Positions 28,892-38,233 of a DNA stretch of 64,000 nt are shown piece after piece. A program made the translations under genes and the position numbers. The stretch's first letter is position 1; each line of letters starts with the position of its first letter. The stretch is from Gammaproteobacteria bacterium. GTDB lineage: Bacteria; Pseudomonadota; Gammaproteobacteria; AKS1. The notes below the pieces were generated by a model that saw only the letters and a program-made list of their open reading frames with translations, had not been told where the DNA came from and did not search any database. The stretch is taken from NCBI GenBank assembly GCA_027006175.1, contig JALTKS010000101.1, positions 1 to 64,000 of the forward strand. Reading direction: 5' to 3'.

Positions 28892-30694
28892 TTATTTGTT
28901 TTTCCCTACACCTAACACAGCCATGAATGCTTCCTGTGGAATTTCCACAGAGCCAACTTGTTTCATTCGTTTCTTGCCCGCCTTCTGCTTCTCGAGCAAT
29001 TTACGCTTACGCGACACATCACCGCCATAACACTTGGCAGTCACGTTTTTTCTTAATGCTTTCACATTTGAGCGTGCGATCACATGAGTGCCGATTGCTG
29101 CCTGTATTGCCACATCAAACATTTGTCGTGGAATAATTTCCTTCATACGTTCAACCAGATCTCGCCCTCTTGTTTGAGCCTGATCGCGATGAACAATAAC
29201 CGCAAGTGCATCGACACATTCGCCATTAATCAATACATCAAGTTTAACAACATTCGCTGGCTCAAAATGAGAAAAATGATATTCCATCGAGGCGAAGCCA
29301 CGGCTAACTGATTTCAGCCTATCAAAAAAATCCAGTACCATTTCGTTCATTGGCATTTCATAGGTCATCGTCACCTGATTACCAAGATACTGCATGTTTT
29401 TCTGTACACCACGTTTTTCAATGCACAGATTAATGACATTACCCACATATTCCTGCGGCATAAGTAAATTAGCTGAAATAATCGGCTCACGAATTTCATC
29501 AATATAATTGGGTTCAGGTAATCGTGAAGGATTATCAATTTTAATAATTTCACCTTTAGTATCTAATACTTCGTAGATAACCGTTGGTGCCGTAGTAATA
29601 AGATCGATATTATATTCACGTTCAAGTCGTTCCTGAATGATTTCCATGTGTAACATGCCAAGGAAACCACAACGAAATCCAAAACCCAATGCTTGCGAGT
29701 TTTCTGGTTCATAAAACAACGAGGCATCATTAATACTCAGCTTCTGAAGCGCTTCACGGAAACTTTCGTAATCATCTGAGCTAATTGGAAACAAGCCTGC
29801 AAATACTCGAGGTTGTACTTGTTCAAACCCGGGTAGTTGCTCATTTGAAGGATTATCAACCCGTGTAATCGTGTCGCCCACCGGTGCGCCAGAAATATCT
29901 TTAATGCCAGCAACGATATAGCCAACATCCCCCGCTTCAAGACTCTCCGTGACAATTCGTTTTGGTGTAAAAATACCTACGATATCAACCAGGAAATCCC
30001 GGCCTGTCGACATAATACGAATCTTGTTTTTCGCAGAGAGCTTTCCATGAACAATACGAACTAATGACACAACACCGAGGTAATTATCAAACCATGAATC
30101 GATAATTAAGGCTTGTAATGGTGCATCAACATCACCCACGGGTGCAGGTATTGTTTTAACTAATTGCTCCAGTGTCTCTTTAATGCCAATACCTGTTTTA
30201 GCACTGACTCTCACTGCATCGGTCGCCTCAATGCCAATAATTTCTTCAATTTCTTTGATAACCCGATCGGGATCAGCCGCAGGCAAATCAATTTTGTTCA
30301 AAACTGGCATGACCTCTAGACCTAGCTCAATCGCGGTATAACAATTTGCGACACTTTGAGCCTCTACGCCCTGCGCTACATCAACAACCAGCAGAGCACC
30401 TTCACAGGCAGAAAGTGAACGGGAAACTTCATAGGAAAAATCCACGTGTCCAGGGGTATCAATAAAATTCAGACGATAGGTTTCGCCATCGTCAGCATGG
30501 TAGTCCAGACTAACGCTCTGCGCTTTAATGGTGATACCTCGCTCACGTTCAATGTCCATTGAGTCGAGTACCTGAGACTGCATCTCGCGCTCAGATAAAC
30601 CACCACAGTCCTGAATGAAACGGTCAGCCAGTGTGGATTTACCGTGATCAATATGAGCTATGATGGAGAAATTACGAATGTTCTCCATTTTCAT
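28892..30694 (-). CDS. lepA: Elongation factor 4 (LepA)
   Basis: LepA is a ribosome-associated GTPase that affects initiation and back-translocation. About 600 residues carry the G1 motif AHIDHGKST (13-21), [23 protein letters not shown]-like domains, and the LepA-specific C-terminal domain ([20 protein letters not shown]). The start is put at ATG 30694 with GGTAGG 10 bases upstream; ATG 30688 is possible, while an outer TTG at 30712 has no ribosome site. The length equals that of E. coli (599) at this start. Confidence 0.96.
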   Translation of the reverse strand: MKMENIRNFSIIAHIDHGKSTLADRFIQDCGGLSEREMQSQVLDSMDIERERGITIKAQSVSLDYHADDGETYRLNFIDTPGHVDFSYEVSRSLSACEGALLVVDVAQGVEAQSVANCYTAIELGLEVMPVLNKIDLPAADPDRVIKEIEEIIGIEATDAVRVSAKTGIGIKETLEQLVKTIPAPVGDVDAPLQALIIDSWFDNYLGVVSLVRIVHGKLSAKNKIRIMSTGRDFLVDIVGIFTPKRIVTESLEAGDVGYIVAGIKDISGAPVGDTITRVDNPSNEQLPGFEQVQPRVFAGLFPISSDDYESFREALQKLSINDASLFYEPENSQALGFGFRCGFLGMLHMEIIQERLEREYNIDLITTAPTVIYEVLDTKGEIIKIDNPSRLPEPNYIDEIREPIISANLLMPQEYVGNVINLCIEKRGVQKNMQYLGNQVTMTYEMPMNEMVLDFFDRLKSVSRGFASMEYHFSHFEPANVVKLDVLINGECVDALAVIVHRDQAQTRGRDLVERMKEIIPRQMFDVAIQAAIGTHVIARSNVKALRKNVTAKCYGGDVSRKRKLLEKQKAGKKRMKQVGSVEIPQEAFMAVLGVGKNK

Positions 30695-30736
30695 GGAATG
30701 ATTACCTACCAAGAGATATAAAAATGAGATTATAAC

Positions 30737-31003
30737 TTATTCAGGCGATTCGCTGAAATACATCTGCAAAGCCTTTAGATCAAGGAAAAAATGGCATATT
30801 TCATATTCACCGTGCATCAGAACCGGAATTTTAGTACCAAATTGGCTAATTAATGCAGGCTCAGCATCAATATCAATAATATTTAGCTTAAAACCCATTT
30901 CATCGGCGTATGAAGTCAAACTTTCTTGCATATCCTCGCAAAGATGACATCCACGGCGACCATACATATCCAGTTGTATAGCCGCCGTTGAAGACTTAGT
31001 CAT
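30737..31003 (-). CDS. Glutaredoxin-like protein (DUF836)
   Basis: This is an 88-residue thioredoxin-fold protein with an N-terminal strand and a CxxC motif at Cys19 and Cys22 (GRRGCHLCEDM), then IDIDAEPALISQFGTKIPVLM containing the cis-Pro loop typical of glutaredoxins. The family is widespread beside lepA/degP in gammaproteobacteria, and its partner is unknown. It overlaps the degP-type gene by 8 bases, so it is co-translated with an envelope protease gene and may belong to the stress regulon. Confidence 0.8.
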   Translation of the reverse strand: MTKSSTAAIQLDMYGRRGCHLCEDMQESLTSYADEMGFKLNIIDIDAEPALISQFGTKIPVLMHGEYEICHFFLDLKALQMYFSESPE

Positions 31004-32417
31004 CCTTGATTTTCAATGCCAGGAATAATGGACCACTTCGTGGGCGATGAATCAATACAGGAATAGATTTACCTTCAGGTAAGTCATTGACCAATTCAGT
31101 AAATTGATCGACATCTTTAATATTGACGTTATTCAACATGATGATCACATCACCCTTATGGATACCGGCTCTTGTTGCTGCACCACGCTTAGTCGATACA
31201 ATTAATACACCACCTTCACTAATATCCAATTGCTTACGTTGTTTACTCGTCAGTTCAGCCGCCACAACACCAATACGGTTTTCTTTCGATGATTTTGGCG
31301 TACTTTGAGCAACAACAATATCATCCTCCTCTGGAAGTTCTCCAATTTTAACTGTTAACGATTTACGCTTACCTTTCCGAAGCACTTTAACTTTAGCTTT
31401 CTGATTAACCGGAGTACGACCAACTAATGGCGGTAAATCTTTAGAGCGAACAACTTTCTCGCCGTTAAAGCTTAAAATAATATCGCCAACTTCAAAACCG
31501 GCATCATCTGCAGGACTGTCAGGTAAAACACGAGAAACCAATGCGCCACGAGGGCGATCCATACCAAATGATTCTGCCAGATCTGAATTCACGTCTTGAA
31601 TTAATACACCAAGCCAACCACGTGATACTCGACCATTTTCTCGTAACTGTTTCGCAACGTTCATGGCCACTTCAATAGGGATAGCGAAAGACAATCCCAT
31701 AAAGCCACCCGTACGGCTATAAATTTGGGAATTCACACCAACAACTTCGCCCTTAAGATTAAACAATGGGCCACCAGAATTACCCGGGTTGATCGCAACA
31801 TCCGTTTGTATAAAAGGAACATAATTCTCACGAGGTAAACTGCGACCTTTTGCACTTACAATACCCGCAGTTACCGAGTAGTCAAAACCAAACGGAGAAC
31901 CGATTGCAAGCACCCATTCACCCACTTTCAAATCACTGGAAGAACCAATTTTTAACACGGGCAAATGATCGGCTTCTATTTTAAGGACAGCAACATCGGT
32001 ACGCGCATCTGTCCCTATTACTTTCGCAGAATATTCACGACGGTCATTTAATCGCACCAATACTTCATCAGCACCTTTAACAACATGGTTATTGGTAATA
32101 ACATACCCATCATCAGACACAATGAAGCCGGACCCTAATGATTTAGTATCAAAATCCTGCTGCTTTCCTTCTTCATCAAAAAAACGCTTAAAGAAGTCAT
32201 TAAATGGGCTGTCTTCCGGCAGATCAGGAATTTGAAAATTCTTCGGTAATCGAGATTGCTGTTTTACTTTCTGCGTTGTACTAATGTTAACAACCGCAGC
32301 ACTATTGTTTTCAACTAACTCAGTAAAGTCAGGTAAGCTTTTAGCCTGTACAGAAGTCACTGCCACCATTAATAACAGCGCCATCCAGTTCAATATGTTT
32401 TTTGCATTTACTTTCAT
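30996..32417 (-). CDS. mucD: DegP/MucD-type periplasmic serine endoprotease
   Basis: This HtrA-family protease and chaperone has 473 residues. A signal peptide (1-25, cleaved near VQA-KS) is followed by a trypsin-like domain with His111 (ITNNHVVKG), Asp141 (DARTDVAVLK) and Ser214 (NPGNSGGPLFN), then two PDZ domains (about 265-350 and 375-465). Its place at the end of the rpoE-rseABC cluster matches mucD of Pseudomonas. The start has TAGGAG 6 bases upstream. Confidence 0.94.
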   Translation of the reverse strand: MKVNAKNILNWMALLLMVAVTSVQAKSLPDFTELVENNSAAVVNISTTQKVKQQSRLPKNFQIPDLPEDSPFNDFFKRFFDEEGKQQDFDTKSLGSGFIVSDDGYVITNNHVVKGADEVLVRLNDRREYSAKVIGTDARTDVAVLKIEADHLPVLKIGSSSDLKVGEWVLAIGSPFGFDYSVTAGIVSAKGRSLPRENYVPFIQTDVAINPGNSGGPLFNLKGEVVGVNSQIYSRTGGFMGLSFAIPIEVAMNVAKQLRENGRVSRGWLGVLIQDVNSDLAESFGMDRPRGALVSRVLPDSPADDAGFEVGDIILSFNGEKVVRSKDLPPLVGRTPVNQKAKVKVLRKGKRKSLTVKIGELPEEDDIVVAQSTPKSSKENRIGVVAAELTSKQRKQLDISEGGVLIVSTKRGAATRAGIHKGDVIIMLNNVNIKDVDQFTELVNDLPEGKSIPVLIHRPRSGPLFLALKIKDD

Positions 32418-32464
32418 AACAACTCCTAAATACTACGCAAGCTATTTAACCAATTTCTCTGTAT

Positions 32465-32893
32465 TTATAACCGCTTTAAAACAACGGGACTAAAATCACC
32501 TTCACTTCTCGCTACGGCTGAAAAATATTTCACATAAATAATGCCCGCAGAAAACCCAACAACAGCAGATAATATTGAGACAATTTCTGAAAAATCAAAC
32601 TGACTAATAACAATCGGTACGAGTAACATCATGAGTAAAGGTATCGCATATACAATGAAGGAGCCTCGCAACAAAGCACTCTCGTCCAGACCCAGTAATA
32701 TCCTGTCTCCTACGGATAAACTCAGATCAGTATTGATCGTCAAATATTGTTGATTTCGATTAAAAAATTTACCCAGTAATGCCGAACCACAACCATTTTT
32801 TGCAGAACAATGACCACAGCTGGATTGTCGGTCGGTTTCAACGCTCACTTGTGAGCCTTTCACTTCAACAACGATTGCCTGTTCTTGCATCAT
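32465..32893 (-). CDS. rseC: RseC/MucC-type membrane protein
   Basis: The 142-residue protein has a cytoplasmic N-terminal part with Cys26, Cys29 and Cys35 (SCGHCSAKNGCG) and two membrane helices (about 76-98 and 103-125). RseC homologues help modulate the sigma-E pathway and, in E. coli, the reduction of SoxR. It follows rseB by 12 bases. The methionine used for initiation (first or second) is uncertain. Confidence 0.9.
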   Translation of the reverse strand: MMQEQAIVVEVKGSQVSVETDRQSSCGHCSAKNGCGSALLGKFFNRNQQYLTINTDLSLSVGDRILLGLDESALLRGSFIVYAIPLLMMLLVPIVISQFDFSEIVSILSAVVGFSAGIIYVKYFSAVARSEGDFSPVVLKRL

Positions 32894-32905
32894 AGAGAAA
32901 CTAAT

Positions 32906-33877
32906 CTACTTCGCATGCACAACCGAACTACTGAGTAGTTCTACGGTAACAGCCGGTACTTCACCAACCGCGGTAATATGATATTGCCCCATAATACGAC
33001 CATAAGCATTCACTGCCCCCATATTTGATGCGCCTTGCAATAACTCTGACTCAGGTGCTAGTTTTTCAATATACACAGACACCCATGCCAAACCATCAGT
33101 GTAAACCAGATGTTCTACGGGTAAATTACTTTCTGGTAACCGGTGCATATTATGATGCTCCAGCATAAAACCTTTAGGTTTGTTTTTTACACTCCAGCGA
33201 GCATCAACGGGCATTGGGTCATCATGCTGTACATCATCATCCGTGATCCAATTATATTCTCGACCAGTAATATTAGGTTGAAGCAATTTTTCATCGATCG
33301 TTTCGAATACTTTAATATCCGTAAACATAATTTGCTCAACCGCATTCCCTTCCGGATCTATCAATTCAGAACGCAATAGCAGTTCAAATGCATCATCTAT
33401 CCAAAGACGATAACCATAGCGAAAGCGATCTTGCGGTTTTATAACAACACGTCTTGTTTGACGTGACGCAACGCGTTCATAACCCTCAAAGTTGAAATCA
33501 TAATAGGCATCCAGTTTGGCAAGTTCTTTGGGGAAAGAAGGAAGTCGTGAACCCGGGGTTTTATTATCAACAACGACCGATTTATTCTCAGGTGAAATGC
33601 ATGTCACAAACTTATTGTTACGAACTATCTCGCGAGCGGCTCCCGTCAAGGAAATCATCCTTTCACGTTCTCCTTTTTTATCTGCTTTATGAATAATCCG
33701 CACTGCTTCCAGATCATTACCATGTCTATAAACAAAGGTGCCTTGGTAGTTGAGATTTTTACCTGCGTCAGTAACACGCCCCAACCATTCACGCACAGTG
33801 TCCGATGTTATTTGTTCTGCGTGAACCGTTAGACTACTTGTTAGTAATAGAACAGTAATTAAAAAACCACGTCTCAT
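32906..33877 (-). CDS. rseB: Sigma-E regulatory protein RseB/MucB
   Basis: RseB is a periplasmic protein that binds RseA, shields it from DegS, and senses mislocalised LPS and lipoproteins. The 323-residue protein has a signal peptide (1-20, ending TVHA-EQ), a large LolA-like N-terminal domain (about 25-210) and a smaller C-terminal domain (about 225-320). It overlaps rseA by 4 bases (ATGA), keeping the two in step. Confidence 0.93.
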   Translation of the reverse strand: MRRGFLITVLLLTSSLTVHAEQITSDTVREWLGRVTDAGKNLNYQGTFVYRHGNDLEAVRIIHKADKKGERERMISLTGAAREIVRNNKFVTCISPENKSVVVDNKTPGSRLPSFPKELAKLDAYYDFNFEGYERVASRQTRRVVIKPQDRFRYGYRLWIDDAFELLLRSELIDPEGNAVEQIMFTDIKVFETIDEKLLQPNITGREYNWITDDDVQHDDPMPVDARWSVKNKPKGFMLEHHNMHRLPESNLPVEHLVYTDGLAWVSVYIEKLAPESELLQGASNMGAVNAYGRIMGQYHITAVGEVPAVTVELLSSSVVHAK

Positions 33878-34497
33878 CGACGAACGCTGCTCCCCGTTGG
33901 ATTATATTCAAGAACAACTGAATCATCTGTCATCTTATGCTTATCACTGTAGCTAACAATCGGGGCAAAAGGTAAGGTGCCACGAACCGGCGTTGAATAT
34001 GCATTATGATTAACAAGATACGTATTCAACTTAGACGCCACTGACGGTTGTGCAACTGACCAATTAATACCACCGGCTGAAACCGGGAGTACATTTTGTT
34101 TTGTTGCAATAGGCGCTGACGAGGCAACATTCCCAACGCCCGCTGGATTAAACAAGTTCTGTTCTTCGGGCTGCACCATTAAAACAGCTGCAGCAGCGAC
34201 AGTGGCGGCAATTGCCATACCGGCAACTTGCTTGAATGCCGCGGGAAGAACACGTTTACGACGCTGTGGTGCGAACACGGTCGGCTCATTTGCTAAAGCA
34301 GTACTGATACTGTTGCTCAAATCAACAGTATTATTTGTACTTTCACCATGTATCGCATGCCCGACTAAATGATAATTCGCCCAACGAGAACGTAATTCAT
34401 CATTGTCCAGGATTTTAGAAATAAGAACATCAGCATCATCAGACGCTAATTCCCCATCAACAAAAGCAGATATTTGTTCATCGATATGTTTAGTCAT
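33874..34497 (-). CDS. rseA: Anti-sigma-E factor RseA/MucA
   Basis: RseA is a single-pass inner-membrane protein that sequesters sigma-E and is destroyed by DegS and RseP on envelope stress. The 207-residue protein has the cytoplasmic sigma-binding domain (1-80: ISAFVDGELASDDADVL, then RWANYHLVGHAI), one membrane helix (about 88-108, alanine-rich) and a periplasmic tail whose YLVNHNAYS segment is the RseB-contact region. It lies 17 bases after rpoE. Confidence 0.93.
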   Translation of the reverse strand: MTKHIDEQISAFVDGELASDDADVLISKILDNDELRSRWANYHLVGHAIHGESTNNTVDLSNSISTALANEPTVFAPQRRKRVLPAAFKQVAGMAIAATVAAAAVLMVQPEEQNLFNPAGVGNVASSAPIATKQNVLPVSAGGINWSVAQPSVASKLNTYLVNHNAYSTPVRGTLPFAPIVSYSDKHKMTDDSVVLEYNPTGSSVRR

Positions 34498-34514
34498 GGT
34501 CTTTACTCAACTGG

Positions 34515-35108
34515 TTACTCACTTGCTTGATCATCCGAAACTAGCGGACGAATACGTGCTTCAATTGCTTCTCGTGCCCTAAAGATACGCGACCTTACTG
34601 TACCTACAGGACATGACATTGCTTGAGCGATTTCGTCGTAACTGAGTCCTTCCAATTCACGTAACATAATGGCAGTGCGTAAATCCTCTGGCAGTGCCTT
34701 AATCGCATCATTCAAAACATGTTCCAGCTCATCCTTTTGCGCTAATTGCTCCGGGGTATCGTATTCCTTCAGTCCATGTGCCCCGTCGTACTGCTCTGCA
34801 TCCGATGCTTCGATATCATCCTTGGGTGGACGACGTCCCATCGCCACCAGGTAATTCTTTGCTGTATTGATCGCAATCCGATACAGCCATGTGTAAAAAG
34901 CACTGTCTCCTCGAAAGCCAGCCAGCGCACGGTATGCTTTGATAAAAGCTTCCTGCGCCACGTCCTGACATTCTGATTGATCCCGCACATAGCGTGAAAT
35001 CAAATTCAGTATCTTTTGCTGGTATTTAAGCACCAGCAGGTCGAACGCCTTTTTATCACCATTTTGGACTCGCACTACCAGCGCGTAATCCACATTCTTT
35101 TCGCCCAT
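34515..35108 (-). CDS. rpoE: RNA polymerase sigma factor RpoE (AlgU)
   Basis: This ECF sigma factor for envelope stress has 197 residues. Sigma-2 (about 22-92) holds DVAQEAFIKAYRAL and FYTWLYRIAINTAKN; sigma-4 (about 130-185) holds LRELEGLSYDEIAQAMSCPVGTVRSRIFRA. The start at 35108 (MGEKNVDY) is chosen because GAGGGG lies 9 bases upstream and the length fits the family; an in-frame extension to 35171 is less likely. It heads rseA-rseB-rseC-mucD and is divergent from nadB, as in Pseudomonas. Confidence 0.95.
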   Translation of the reverse strand: MGEKNVDYALVVRVQNGDKKAFDLLVLKYQQKILNLISRYVRDQSECQDVAQEAFIKAYRALAGFRGDSAFYTWLYRIAINTAKNYLVAMGRRPPKDDIEASDAEQYDGAHGLKEYDTPEQLAQKDELEHVLNDAIKALPEDLRTAIMLRELEGLSYDEIAQAMSCPVGTVRSRIFRAREAIEARIRPLVSDDQASE

Positions 35109-35199
35109 CCGGGCCATCCCCTCTTGCTCAGGCATACATCTCATCTGCCTGTTAAGTAGACATTTTCTCATCCAGATAGTTCGCTAGCTGGCTGAATTT

Positions 35200-35229
35200 A
35201 TTATATTCTCAAGGTCAAGCAACTGTAAA
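35200..35229 (-). promoter_or_regulatory. Candidate sigma-70 promoter of rpoE
   Basis: TTTACA (35224-35229) and a perfect TATAAT (35200-35205) are separated by 18 bases on the minus strand. The predicted start near 35193 gives a leader of about 85 bases. The -35 lies inside the inverted repeat at 35221-35238. Confidence 0.55.
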
Positions 35230-35238
35230 AGTACAGTT
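35221..35238. promoter_or_regulatory. Inverted repeat between rpoE and nadB, possible operator
   Basis: AACTGTA and TACAGTT (7 bp) are separated by AAAG. The repeat covers the -35 of the candidate rpoE promoter and lies 40 bases before the nadB start, so a bound protein could affect both genes. The half-sites resemble CTG..CAG of a LexA box, but the spacing is 8 rather than 10 bases. Confidence 0.35.
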
Positions 35239-35277
35239 TAGTCTATAACGATAACAAAATGTTCCTTAATTGAGCTT

Positions 35278-36906
35278 ATGAGCAAAAAATTTAGCGTTGA
35301 TGTACTCATTATTGGTGGTGGCCTGGCTGGCCTCAGTGCAGCATTACGCCTCGCAGATACTGTAAAAATAGCGATTATTTCCAAAGGCGAATTAACAGAA
35401 AGTGCCAGTTTGTATGCGCAAGGTGGTATTGCTGCGGTTTTGGATGAAGAAGACTCCATTACAAAACACATTGAAGATACGCTCAATGCCGGTGGCGGGC
35501 TCTGTAAAAAGGATGTTGTGGAAGCGGTTGTCAGCCGTGGGCCGAAAAATATCCAGTGGCTGATTGAGCAAGGCGTTCTATTTACGCGTGAATCAGGGGA
35601 AGACGGTTATGGTTGTTATCACCTAACCCGTGAAGGTGGGCACTCCCGCCGACGCGTTATCCATGCTGCCGATGCAACCGGTAAAGCGGTTGAAATGACC
35701 CTCGGTGAAAAGGTCAAACAACACAAAAATATTACTGTATTTGAAGATCATATCGTGGTCGATTTGATTACCAATGCCAAAATGGGACAAACCGGCAATC
35801 AGTGCCGTGGTGCCTATATTCTTGAGCGCAGCACAGGCAAAGTGCACAGTTTTGCATCACGTTGTGTCGTGTTAGCAACCGGCGGTGCCAACAAGGTTTA
35901 TCTCTATACGACTAACCCTGATGTTTCCACCGGTGATGGCATTGCTATGGCGTGGCGCGCAGGCTGCCGAGTGGCCAATATGGAATTCATTCAGTTCCAC
36001 CCTACCTGCCTTTATCACCCCAAAGCGAAAACCTTTCTCATGTCTGAAGCCATTCGCGGCGAAGGCGGTAAGTTACGCCTGCCAAACGGCGCACGCTTTA
36101 TGGAAGAATTTGATCCACGTGCCGAACTGGCTCCCCGTGATGTCGTTGCGCGCGCCATTGATAACGAAATGAAATGCCTGGGTATCGAAAATGTATTACT
36201 TGATATCAGTCACAAGCCAGCTGAATTTATTCGCAGCCATTTCCCTAATATCTATGCACGTTGTCTTGAATACGGTTACGACATGACCAAAGATCCTGTC
36301 CCCGTTGTCCCCGCAGCACATTACACCTGTGGTGGCGTCATAACTGACATTAATGGTCGCACTGATATTGATGGGCTCTATGCAATAGGTGAAACTGCTT
36401 GCACAGGTTTACATGGTGCAAATCGGCTGGCAAGTAACTCGTTACTTGAGTGTCTGGTCTTTTCAGAAGCGGCCAGCAACGACATCTTGAAAAACTTGCC
36501 TAATTACAGCTTGACTAAAAACATACACGACTGGGATGAAAGCCGTGTCACTAACTCTGATGAAGAAGTCGTGGTCAGCCATAACTGGGATGAACTACGT
36601 CGTTTCATGTGGGATTATGTTGGTATCGTTCGCACCAATAAACGTTTAGAGCGTGCCAAAAGCCGTGTTGATCTACTGCAACGCGAAATTGATGACTACT
36701 ACGGTAACTTCCGTGTTACCAATGATTTACTTGAACTGCGTAATTTAGCTCAGGTCGCCGATATGATCATTCGCTGTGCCATGCAACGCCATGAAAGTCG
36801 TGGCCTGCATTACACGCTAGATTACCCAGACATGAAGGATGAGCATTCACCCGATACCATTTTAGTGCCCGATAATTATTCTGTTGATACTGCCATTAGT
36901 GCTTAA
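35278..36906 (+). CDS. nadB: L-aspartate oxidase
   Basis: NadB oxidises aspartate to iminoaspartate for NAD synthesis. The 542-residue flavoprotein has the FAD site [17 protein letters not shown] (10-26), [11 protein letters not shown], the active-site [15 protein letters not shown] and [13 protein letters not shown], and [19 protein letters not shown]. It is divergent from rpoE, a conserved pairing. Its 3' end overlaps the converging ygfX gene by 11 bases. Confidence 0.97.
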   Translation: MSKKFSVDVLIIGGGLAGLSAALRLADTVKIAIISKGELTESASLYAQGGIAAVLDEEDSITKHIEDTLNAGGGLCKKDVVEAVVSRGPKNIQWLIEQGVLFTRESGEDGYGCYHLTREGGHSRRRVIHAADATGKAVEMTLGEKVKQHKNITVFEDHIVVDLITNAKMGQTGNQCRGAYILERSTGKVHSFASRCVVLATGGANKVYLYTTNPDVSTGDGIAMAWRAGCRVANMEFIQFHPTCLYHPKAKTFLMSEAIRGEGGKLRLPNGARFMEEFDPRAELAPRDVVARAIDNEMKCLGIENVLLDISHKPAEFIRSHFPNIYARCLEYGYDMTKDPVPVVPAAHYTCGGVITDINGRTDIDGLYAIGETACTGLHGANRLASNSLLECLVFSEAASNDILKNLPNYSLTKNIHDWDESRVTNSDEEVVVSHNWDELRRFMWDYVGIVRTNKRLERAKSRVDLLQREIDDYYGNFRVTNDLLELRNLAQVADMIIRCAMQRHESRGLHYTLDYPDMKDEHSPDTILVPDNYSVDTAISA

Positions 36907-37336
36907 GTAAGCTTAAGCGACAACGCAATTGTCGGTGCCTGTCTTTATCCAGGGCATCAGGGAACAATGGCACACTCAATCTGCCTATATTCGTTTTGAA
37001 ATTCAGCACCACGAATAAAGGATGCTTGTAACTATCACCACATAAGTCGACTTCGATAATTTGTTCATTAAAAAGCTGTAACGACCAATCGCCCTGTCGG
37101 GTTTGGGTGACGGCAAGCACGCTATAAGGATGAGTTAAGAGAATTAGCTTTTTAAAATAATAAACAAAACTAAGCCCGACCAATAACAACAGCAACCCAA
37201 ATACATTTTGATTTTTCGGAATAGAAACCCAGATACTCGCAATCGCTGCAATATGAAATAAAACCAATAGAATTGCCATCACTCGCGATGGTCGGCATTT
37301 AAGGTGTAGAACTTTTTCGAATAGCGTCGATGACAT
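36896..37336 (-). CDS. YgfX/CptA-type membrane protein
   Basis: This is a 146-residue protein with two adjacent membrane helices (about 18-36 and 42-60) and a C-terminal cytoplasmic beta-rich domain with [15 protein letters not shown]. Size, topology and location directly after sdhE identify the YgfX (CptA) family, once proposed as a toxin partner of CptB/SdhE. That toxin role is disputed. The start at 37336 has AAGGAGG about 12 bases upstream; a longer start at 37363 lies before that ribosome site. It overlaps sdhE by 38 bases. Confidence 0.78.
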   Translation of the reverse strand: MSSTLFEKVLHLKCRPSRVMAILLVLFHIAAIASIWVSIPKNQNVFGLLLLLVGLSFVYYFKKLILLTHPYSVLAVTQTRQGDWSLQLFNEQIIEVDLCGDSYKHPLFVVLNFKTNIGRLSVPLFPDALDKDRHRQLRCRLSLLKH

Positions 37337-37538
37337 ATTGTATGCGCGCCTCCTTGTGCACATGACGACCCATTAAATACTCAAGCAGCTCTGTGTCTGC
37401 TGTTTCCAGCAGATCAACAAAATCCTTTTTTACATCACTACTTAACTGATCGTATTTTTTTTCAAGAAACGTTGATAAGAATAAATCCAGCTCTAACATG
37501 CCTCGTCGACATTGCCATGCCAATCTTGTATTAGCCAT
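37299..37538 (-). CDS. sdhE: Succinate dehydrogenase flavinylation factor SdhE
   Basis: SdhE attaches FAD covalently to SdhA (and FrdA). The 79-residue five-helix protein has the invariant surface motif RRGMLELD (11-18; RGxxE type). Its gene follows sdhB with a one-base TAATG overlap, so the flavinylation factor is co-translated with the enzyme it matures. In many gammaproteobacteria sdhE lies apart from sdh, next to ygfX and ygfZ; here the two groups are joined. Confidence 0.95.
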   Translation of the reverse strand: MANTRLAWQCRRGMLELDLFLSTFLEKKYDQLSSDVKKDFVDLLETADTELLEYLMGRHVHKEARIQYVIDAIRKSSTP

Positions 37539-38233
37539 TAGAGTGTTTTCTTAACCATCATTTGTTTAATATTACCAATCGCTTTAGTCGGGTTTAAGCC
37601 TTTTGGACAAACCTCGACACAATTCATAATACTGTGACAACGAAATAATTTATACGCATCATCCAGCCCCTGTAATCTTTTCTCTGTTGCCTGGTCGCGA
37701 CTATCAACAATAAAACGACTTGCTTGCAATAATGCAGCGGGGCCAAGAAAGCGATCCGGGTTCCACCAAAAAGACGGGCACGCGGTTGAACAACAACCGC
37801 ATAAGATACATTCATACAAGCCATCCAGCTTTTCGCGTTGTTCCGGTGACTGTAATCGTTCTAATTCCGGTTTCGGATCATTGTTCTGTAACCAGGGTTC
37901 CACTGCTCTATACTGTTTATAGAATTGCTCCATATCAACAATCAAATCGCGGATAACCGGGCGGCCGGGCAAAGGGCGTAACGTCACCTTAGTACCCAGA
38001 CTCGAGAGTGAGGTAATACAGGCCAAACCATTGCGGCCATTTATGCTCATCGCATCCGAACCACAAACACCTTCGCCACAGGAACGCCGAAAGCTTAAGG
38101 TTTCATCTTGCTCTTTTAATAACAACAAGGCATCCAACAGCATCATGTCAGATGGGCAATTATCCAAAACATAATCCTGCATGCGAGGCTTGGCATCAAC
38201 ATCCGGATCATAGCGATAGATAGAGAAGCGCAT
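37538..38233 (-). CDS. sdhB: Succinate dehydrogenase iron-sulfur subunit
   Basis: SdhB carries electrons from FAD to quinone in complex II. The 231-residue protein has all three clusters: 2Fe-2S (Cys52, Cys57, Asp60, Cys72 around SCGEGVCGSD), 4Fe-4S (Cys142, Cys145, Cys148 in CILCGCCS, and Cys209 region) and 3Fe-4S (Cys152, Cys199, Cys205 with CHSIMNCVEVCPKGLNP). It overlaps sdhA and sdhE by one base each. Confidence 0.97.
   Translation of the reverse strand: MRFSIYRYDPDVDAKPRMQDYVLDNCPSDMMLLDALLLLKEQDETLSFRRSCGEGVCGSDAMSINGRNGLACITSLSSLGTKVTLRPLPGRPVIRDLIVDMEQFYKQYRAVEPWLQNNDPKPELERLQSPEQREKLDGLYECILCGCCSTACPSFWWNPDRFLGPAALLQASRFIVDSRDQATEKRLQGLDDAYKLFRCHSIMNCVEVCPKGLNPTKAIGNIKQMMVKKTL

Noticed and set aside
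35221..35238. LexA (SOS) box reading of the rpoE/nadB inverted repeat
   Set aside because: CTG and CAG are 8 bases apart instead of 10, and neither neighbour is an SOS gene. Kept only as an unassigned inverted repeat.
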